Shown piece by piece: positions 58,998 to 64,000 of a stretch of DNA of 64,000 bases (position 1 is the first letter of the stretch; each line of letters starts with the position of its first letter). The DNA is from RUG12461 sp045661345. Lineage in GTDB: Bacteria; Bacillota; Clostridia; Lachnospirales; Lachnospiraceae. Under the pieces are notes generated by a model. It saw only the letters and a list, made by a program, of their open reading frames with translations, had not been told where the DNA came from and made no database searches. The position numbers and the translations under genes were made by a program. Location: positions 62,001-126,000 of the forward strand of contig JAZRFM010000010.1 of assembly GCA_045661345.1 (NCBI GenBank), written 5' to 3'.

Positions 58998-60588
58998 AAC
59001 GGAATTTGACATGATCCGCCAGCTGACCGGCTTTTTCTGGGGACATCTCGTCTGGTTTCTCCTGTATCTCGGATGCCTCGTGCTTCTGTTTCTGTTTCGA
59101 AAGAAATGGCGGAATGCGTATCAGATGATCTTCTGGTACTCCGTCGTGATTCTGATCGCGGTCTGTTACAATCCGATCTTTACCAGATTCACCTTCACCA
59201 GACTCTTTGAGGGAGAAATGTCCAGTTACGTCCGGATTTATCTGATGCTCCCGATTTATGCGACGGTGATCTATGTGTTGACGGAGCTGCTGTTTTTGCT
59301 GCCGGTCGTCTTGCGTTACATCCTGGCCGGTGCGGCGTTGGTACTGATGGTGACCCTCGGCGTTTCCCCGGGAGACCATCACTATTACAGAACGACGGAC
59401 AACCCCTACAAGATTGATCCGGAAGCCCTGCAGATCTGTTACATGCTGGAACCGAGAGAGGAGAAGCGGTGTATTCTCTACCTTCCTGCCATGGTAGACC
59501 CGGAGCACGGATCCAACCTGATCTGGGAAGGGATCCGGCAGTACGATGGGGATGTGGTGATCTCGCCGGATTTTCCGGGGGAGGTACCGGAAGAGGAACT
59601 GAAATCCGGGAGCTTCGAGTCTTTTGTATCCAAACTGGGCGCCGGCTACGACGGATGCTTTGTGCTCTGCATGAAGGACGGCGCAGTCAAAAATGCCATG
59701 GAGCGCGCGGGGTACTCCAATATCGGAGAAACCGATAAGTTTTATCTGATGAAAAAAACAGGAGAGGGCACGCCCTTGGGAGATGGGGAAAAAGTCTATA
59801 CCATCACCCAGTTTGCCCAGTCCAACGGCGCCCAGGGGATGTGTTACACGATCCGGGACGCGGAAGACCATCTGATTCTGGTGGACGGCGGATTTGATAT
59901 GAATGCGGAGCTGGTGCTGAACATGATCATCGATCATGACAGCTACGTGGATGCCTGGATCATCACTCATCCCCATCAGGATCACGTATCGGTGTTCAAT
60001 AACCTCATGAACGGAGACTTCGGATTTGACGTCGGCACCATCTACGCCATCGATCTGGACTATGATTACTACAAGGAAGTGGTGGGGGAATACGACGGCG
60101 GTTTTGAGTACTATGTGGATTTCCTGAAGGCGGTGGAGGGAAAGGATAACGTGCAATACGTCCACGCGGGGGAGGAATACGACCTATGTGGCCTGAACAT
60201 GAAGATCCTGAATGCGTTTGAAAAAGACAACCCCTTGTATGAGATCGACCCTGCCAATAACGGCTCCATGATGTTCAAACTCACCGGAAACGAACAGTCC
60301 ATGCTGTTCTGCGCAGACGTGACAGCAAACCTGGCAGAGCCTCTGCTGGAAGAATGGGGAGATGAGCTGAAGGCAGACTATCTCCAGGTATCCCACCACG
60401 GGATCGGCGGCACCATGCCCCTCTCATTCGATCAGTTTGTAGACCCTTTCGTCGTGTTCTTTGACCTGCCGGAGTGGATGAACAAGACCGAGGACATGAA
60501 CTCCAAGCCGTACTACGACTACTTCACGGAAGCCGGCGCGACGGTTTATAATTTCGGCACGGCGCCGAATACGGTGGAGTTGAGGTGA
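58990..60588 (+). CDS. Membrane protein with C-terminal metallo-beta-lactamase domain
   Basis: 532 aa from the ATG at 58990, with GGAAGGGGG 6 bp upstream. About four N-terminal membrane helices (about 12-120) are followed by an external alpha/beta domain (about 130-255) with the pattern seen at the end of GT-C proteins. A metallo-beta-lactamase fold (about 262-510) has a complete metal site: HPHQDH (His327, His329, Asp331, His332), CADVT (Asp443) and SHHG (His469-His470). Related folds include ComEC C-terminal nucleases and choline-binding phosphodiesterases. Which side of the membrane it faces decides the role; a phosphodiesterase acting on a glycan substituent is possible. Confidence 0.78.
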   Translation: MFETEFDMIRQLTGFFWGHLVWFLLYLGCLVLLFLFRKKWRNAYQMIFWYSVVILIAVCYNPIFTRFTFTRLFEGEMSSYVRIYLMLPIYATVIYVLTELLFLLPVVLRYILAGAALVLMVTLGVSPGDHHYYRTTDNPYKIDPEALQICYMLEPREEKRCILYLPAMVDPEHGSNLIWEGIRQYDGDVVISPDFPGEVPEEELKSGSFESFVSKLGAGYDGCFVLCMKDGAVKNAMERAGYSNIGETDKFYLMKKTGEGTPLGDGEKVYTITQFAQSNGAQGMCYTIRDAEDHLILVDGGFDMNAELVLNMIIDHDSYVDAWIITHPHQDHVSVFNNLMNGDFGFDVGTIYAIDLDYDYYKEVVGEYDGGFEYYVDFLKAVEGKDNVQYVHAGEEYDLCGLNMKILNAFEKDNPLYEIDPANNGSMMFKLTGNEQSMLFCADVTANLAEPLLEEWGDELKADYLQVSHHGIGGTMPLSFDQFVDPFVVFFDLPEWMNKTEDMNSKPYYDYFTEAGATVYNFGTAPNTVELR

Positions 60589-60825
60589 AAATATTAAAAT
60601 ATGATTTGATTTTTGCGGGAGAAGAAGTACAACTAGAGTAATATTACGTTTTGTAAAATGCATTCCTTGTGCTTTTGTTTCATTGTCAACAGGGCTACAC
60701 AACTTGCGTGCTGATGGGTGCTTTGATAAAATCTTTTCAGCAAGTATTATATGATCAATCGCACAAGGCAGGATGAAACGACAGTATGAGCTACATACAA
60801 AGAGCGATGTTTTCTCAGAGAAGTG
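60589..60825. other. A/T-rich intergenic gap, no gene seen
   Basis: 237 bp between converging genes. It is clearly richer in A and T than the flanks. No open frame with a ribosome site, no strong terminator and no clear promoter were found. A loose ACTTG/CAAGT pairing near 60700-60745 is the only structure. Confidence 0.5.
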
Positions 60826-61761
60826 CTAATGTTTCCCTACGCATTTATTCCTCACCCAGATCGCCACATACTCCGGGAAAGATAGGAATAGCAGAAGCGT
60901 CCGCTGTTTTGAACTCTTGTAAGAGTCCGCTTTCTGAAAATACCTTTGCACACGCCTTGAAAACCCATCCTTCGGCTCCATTTCACAGAGCACCCGGTCG
61001 GTTTCCAACATATCCTTTCGGATGCGTGCCGACCAGATTTCCGAAGAAGAAGTCGAGACGCCGTCTCCATATTCATAGTTCATGACTTCTTTTGGATAAT
61101 AGTGAAACGAATAGCCATCGTGGATCATCAGCCGGAAGCAGTTGTCGTTTGCGTAGATGACACGGTCATCCAGCATTTTGGTATAGGAAAAGAAAAGATC
61201 TGTTCTGGTCATCCAGCTGGCACCACAGATATGGTCGTAACATAACAGATAAGCATAACGTTCCGTATTCAGATGACGGGGCGTTTTTTGATACAGGAAA
61301 AGGCAATGCGGGATCCTGGGGGCGGGTACGACCTCGTCTTTTCCGTTTACCGTGTGAAAGTTGACGATATCTCCGAAAGAGATCGGGGCATTGTGTGTAT
61401 CGCAGTCCTGAACCCAATTACGCAGAATTGTTTTGTGGCAGAAATAGTCACCGGCGCCGATCGCGACGAGATAACGCCCGCGTGCGTGACCGGATGCTTT
61501 CAGGACATTCTTAACGGTCCCTGTGTTCTTTTTTGCACCAAGCAGAACATAATTCGTAAAGCTATGCGCCAGAAACAGCGCGCGCAGTTCCACGAAGTGG
61601 GGATCCTGTGATCCATCATCACAGATGATGATCTGAAGAGAGACTCCTTCCTGCACGATGCCGGACAAGACGGAGCGTTTCAGTTTTTCAAAACTGGCGT
61701 TATAAGAAGCGATGAGAAAGGTTACATCGACATCGTTATTATTATTTTGCTTTTCCGACAT
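60826..61761 (-). CDS. Glycosyltransferase family 2
   Basis: 311 aa. VDVTFLIASYNASFEKLKRSV opens a GT-A fold, and ICDDGSQDP (near 45) binds the nucleotide. The DxD position reads GAGDYF (near 99), a variant with one Asp kept. MLDDRVIYANDNCFRLMI (near 196) fits the acceptor/base region. The C-terminus lacks membrane helices. The RBS AAGGGAAAGGATT precedes the ATG. It follows the other minus-strand GT2 by 19 bp and is probably second in that operon. Sugar unknown. Confidence 0.84.
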   Translation of the reverse strand: MSEKQNNNNDVDVTFLIASYNASFEKLKRSVLSGIVQEGVSLQIIICDDGSQDPHFVELRALFLAHSFTNYVLLGAKKNTGTVKNVLKASGHARGRYLVAIGAGDYFCHKTILRNWVQDCDTHNAPISFGDIVNFHTVNGKDEVVPAPRIPHCLFLYQKTPRHLNTERYAYLLCYDHICGASWMTRTDLFFSYTKMLDDRVIYANDNCFRLMIHDGYSFHYYPKEVMNYEYGDGVSTSSSEIWSARIRKDMLETDRVLCEMEPKDGFSRRVQRYFQKADSYKSSKQRTLLLFLSFPEYVAIWVRNKCVGKH

Positions 61762-61780
61762 AAATAATCCTTTCCCTTTT

Positions 61781-62902
61781 TTACTTCCGCAGTAGCTTAG
61801 CTACAAACGGTACCTGCTGCAGTCTTGCTTCTGCCCGTAAAAACCGGCAGACACCGGAGATCAGCTGCTCAGGGTTTCCTTTTTTATAATAGTGGAACAG
61901 AAATCGCAGTCTGTGAAAACGCGGCAACGGTTCCACATGTTCCGGCTTAATTGTGAATATGGCAAACCGGTTCAGGTATTCCAGGACGTCCTGCTTTTTC
62001 TGCTCTTTTGGCAAAGAGTCTTTTGCCAGACAGGCATTTCCAATGGCGTCCAGCGTTTTCTCAAATACAAACTGATCTGTGAAAATCCGGATCTGCTCAT
62101 CCGGGATTCCGGCGGCCTGCATGGTTGACCGAATATACTCCACCAATTCCGCAGTCTTTTCGTTATATTGATCGATATGTTTTCTGCTGTGGCTCTCGGA
62201 GGAGTGATGAATATACCAGCAATATCCGATCTCAGAGCAGGTCACTGCCGTTTTCGCATAACAGAGGAGAGATAGAACCATCAGATAGTCATCTTCAAAG
62301 CTGACAAAACGATGGAACCGGAGTTGATGCTGTCTTAAGAGGTCGGTACGGATCACACATTTCCAAATGGAAGCGGAAACGGCGAGAGCGGGATCCCGCT
62401 TTGGATTGACATAGCCCCGGAATAAGAATGCAGGCAGCAGAAGGCTTTGCACTTCATCACCCGGATAAACTGCATCCGGAAGGGATTCATAGGGCAGTTT
62501 CTGCCCCTGTACAATCTGTCCGGTACTCATCATGACAAGGTCCGCGTTTGACGAAGCCGCCTTTTTCAATGCGGTCTCATACATCGTCGGTTCCACGAGA
62601 TCGTCCTGATCCACGAAACAGATATAATCGCCCGTCGCCATATCAATGCCGGCGTTTCGGGCTTTTGCAATGCCCTTGTTTTCCTGATGGATCACCACGA
62701 TATTGGCGTATTGGCTGGAGAGTGTGTCGCAGATCCCGGCGCTCCCATCCGTGGAGCCGTCGTCCACCAAAATGATCTCTTCCGGCACACGGTAGGATTT
62801 TTCTATCTGAGAGACGGTTTTATCAAGATAATCCCTGGCCTGAAATACGGGAATGACTACAGATAAAGAGTGTTTTTGTGAGGGACGCTTTTCGATCTTC
62901 AT
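61781..62902 (-). CDS. Glycosyltransferase family 2
   Basis: 373 aa from the ATG at 62902 (TTGGAG upstream); longer frames lack a site. SLSVVIPVFQARDYLDKTV, LVDDGSTDGSAGICD (near 44) and CFVDQDDLVEP (DxD near 96) are a full GT2 set resembling capsular and teichoic-type transferases (EpsJ/WcaA-like). FEDDYLMVLSLL (near 205) carries the ED motif with the likely catalytic base. A C-terminal helical region (about 260-373) is typical of this subgroup. First gene of the minus-strand pair, divergent from the acyltransferase. Confidence 0.87.
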   Translation of the reverse strand: MKIEKRPSQKHSLSVVIPVFQARDYLDKTVSQIEKSYRVPEEIILVDDGSTDGSAGICDTLSSQYANIVVIHQENKGIAKARNAGIDMATGDYICFVDQDDLVEPTMYETALKKAASSNADLVMMSTGQIVQGQKLPYESLPDAVYPGDEVQSLLLPAFLFRGYVNPKRDPALAVSASIWKCVIRTDLLRQHQLRFHRFVSFEDDYLMVLSLLCYAKTAVTCSEIGYCWYIHHSSESHSRKHIDQYNEKTAELVEYIRSTMQAAGIPDEQIRIFTDQFVFEKTLDAIGNACLAKDSLPKEQKKQDVLEYLNRFAIFTIKPEHVEPLPRFHRLRFLFHYYKKGNPEQLISGVCRFLRAEARLQQVPFVAKLLRK

Positions 62903-62911
62903 ATCTCCAAA

Positions 62912-62940
62912 AGGATAGCATAAAGACAGGGGGAATGCAA
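62912..62940 (-). promoter_or_regulatory. Possible promoter of the minus-strand GT2 pair
   Basis: Minus strand: TTGCAT (62940-62935), a 17-bp spacer and TATCCT (62917-62912). Both boxes are partial matches. The leader would be very short (about 3 nt), so this placement is uncertain. Confidence 0.3.
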
Positions 62941-62967
62941 AGCTGCCTTTTCGCGTAGTGCCGGCTA

Positions 62968-62976
62968 TGATATAAT
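62968..62976 (+). promoter_or_regulatory. Extended -10 promoter of the acyltransferase gene
   Basis: TGATATAAT, that is TG-N-TATAAT, with TATAAT at 62971-62976 and no good -35 box (TTTTCG at 62948-62953). Six bases separate it from the ATG at 62983, predicting a leaderless mRNA. Confidence 0.55.
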
Positions 62977-62982
62977 AAATAA

Positions 62983-64000
62983 ATGCTTCTGACCATACTT
63001 TTGCTTTATGCAGGTTTACTCTTTTTGATGATCCCGGGAATAAAGATCCGGCGGGATCCGAAAGATACCCTTCTGACAAAGCAGGACTCCAACTATATAA
63101 AGGGTTTGGCTGCAATAGGCGTACTTCTGGCACATTTACAGGATTTTATGGAATATGGTGCCGGCAAGTACAGCCTCTTTTTGCGTCCCTTTTCTTTTTT
63201 GGGAGGAATGGGTGTCCTGTTGTTTTTCTTTATCAGTGGATACGGAATCTTCTGTGGATATGCGAAAAAAACGCCAACGATCCGTTACTGGAAAAATCGG
63301 GTCATCAATGTGATGTTTCCGGCATTTGCCATCACGGTATTGACTGTGATCATCGTCTATGTGCTGGATGGACGGGAATTCAATGGATTGCGGTTTCTTT
63401 CCGACCTGATGACAACGCAGTGGTATATCATTGCTGCGCTTGTCATGTATCTGGTATTCTTTCTCAGCTGGTGTATCGCACGGGGCAGGGTACTTTTATT
63501 GATGATCCTGGATGTGATCGGGTGTCTTCTGGTGATCGCATTGTTTTATGTACTGGGACTCCCGGCCCGCTGGTATACCGGTTTATTGCTGTTTCCCACC
63601 GGAATGCTGGTGGCATGGGGAGAAGAGAAGCTTTTGTGTTTAAGTAAAAAGAAAGAAGTGTTTGGTTTTGTGTTTTTTTTCCTGCTTTTTGGAGTGTCTG
63701 GACTGGCGTTTACATACGGTAAAGGGACTGATCTTGGAAATTGCATGAAAACTGTTTCCGGTATCTGCCTTGCCTTAGGGATCGTATTCTTCGTACAGCT
63801 CTTTGAGGTGGGAAACCAGGCGATTCGCTGGTTGGGGGAGCGTTCGTTGTATATCTATCTTTGTCATGTAGGCGTCCTGTCTGCCGTGAGCATCTTTGCA
63901 AACAGGACAGAGTTCTTCGGAGTGCACAGAGAGATCTGGGTATATTTCATTTTGGCAGGGACGCTGCTCTTTACGGTGGTTTGCTATGCGTTGTTTGGGA
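62983..64000 (+). CDS. Acyltransferase 3 family membrane protein (partial, runs off the window)
   Basis: 339 codons are visible and the frame is open at the right edge. A stop codon sits directly before the ATG, fixing the earliest start. The N-terminal helix is followed by YIKGLAAIGVLLAHLQDF, the OafA-type block with the conserved His, then GVLLFFFISGYGIFCGYAKK, also characteristic. About nine membrane helices are visible, with ERSLYIYLCHVGVL (a second His) near the end. It would O-acetylate or otherwise acylate a surface glycan from the cytoplasmic side. No Shine-Dalgarno is seen. G+C looks lower than in the central locus. Confidence 0.8.
   Translation, partial: MLLTILLLYAGLLFLMIPGIKIRRDPKDTLLTKQDSNYIKGLAAIGVLLAHLQDFMEYGAGKYSLFLRPFSFLGGMGVLLFFFISGYGIFCGYAKKTPTIRYWKNRVINVMFPAFAITVLTVIIVYVLDGREFNGLRFLSDLMTTQWYIIAALVMYLVFFLSWCIARGRVLLLMILDVIGCLLVIALFYVLGLPARWYTGLLLFPTGMLVAWGEEKLLCLSKKKEVFGFVFFFLLFGVSGLAFTYGKGTDLGNCMKTVSGICLALGIVFFVQLFEVGNQAIRWLGERSLYIYLCHVGVLSAVSIFANRTEFFGVHREIWVYFILAGTLLFTVVCYALFG

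Noticed and set aside
18995..64000. Prophage, insertion sequence or integrase in the glycan locus
   Set aside because: No transposase, integrase, phage structural gene or terminal inverted repeat was found. Only the 124-bp palindromes and the toxin-antitoxin cassette hint at mobility.

Overview
The window reads as a chromosomal segment of an anaerobic, fairly G+C-rich Bacillota, most likely a Lachnospiraceae-type clostridium. The reasons are the conserved order hup-rqcP-divIC-tilS-hpt-ftsH, the cdaA-cdaR-glmM operon, the archaeal-type ProS end, TTGACA/TATAAT-type promoters with 17-bp spacers and Shine-Dalgarno-rich starts. I saw no tRNA, rRNA, CRISPR array, insertion sequence or phage gene.

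Region 1 (1-9.7 kb) is housekeeping: the end of proS, CCA-adding enzyme, a PEGA lipoprotein, alpha-phosphoglucomutase, HU, RqcP, a DivIC/FtsB-like divisome protein, TilS, Hpt and FtsH, closed by a bidirectional terminator. The sporulation genes that often lie between rqcP and tilS (yabP, yabQ, spoIIE) are absent. Region 2 (9.8-12.1 kb) has comFC and a YvyF-like zinc protein on the minus strand, divergent from an orphan ABC substrate-binding lipoprotein. Region 3 (12.2-19 kb) is one plus-strand run: two unknown membrane proteins, c-di-AMP cyclase CdaA with CdaR and GlmM, an HPr-like protein without the phosphorylatable histidine, and leuA.

Region 4 (19-64 kb) is a very large surface-glycan locus. 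It carries the complete dTDP-L-rhamnose set (rmlD, rmlB, rmlA, rmlC, not contiguous), an ABC exporter (wzm/wzt, with a C-terminal Wzt domain), two MBOAT acyltransferases with three DHHW/AlgJ-like partners, a methyltransferase protein with a kinase-like C-terminus, several GT2 glycosyltransferases, a polyprenyl-phosphate glycosyltransferase with DUF2304, and an unusual number of polytopic GT-C-like proteins: four DUF2142 (shared DExxH motif), two DUF6056-like, one GtrII-like and two DUF6077-like or unassigned. It also has an exported GH78-type rhamnosidase, a membrane-anchored metallo-beta-lactamase protein, a HicA/DUF1902 toxin-antitoxin cassette and a partial acyltransferase-3 gene at the right edge.

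Working model (inference): a rhamnose-containing chain is built in the cytoplasm on a lipid, capped by the methyltransferase/kinase-like protein in the manner of WbdD, exported by Wzm/Wzt that reads the cap, then decorated outside by GT-C enzymes using polyprenyl-phosphate sugars and by MBOAT/DHHW O-acylation.

The most unusual non-coding content is (i) a 124-bp palindromic element present twice, 2,960 bp apart, with compensatory base changes, (ii) a 137-bp three-hairpin structure before rmlD, and (iii) a leader before rmlB with three hairpins phased exactly 35 nt apart.
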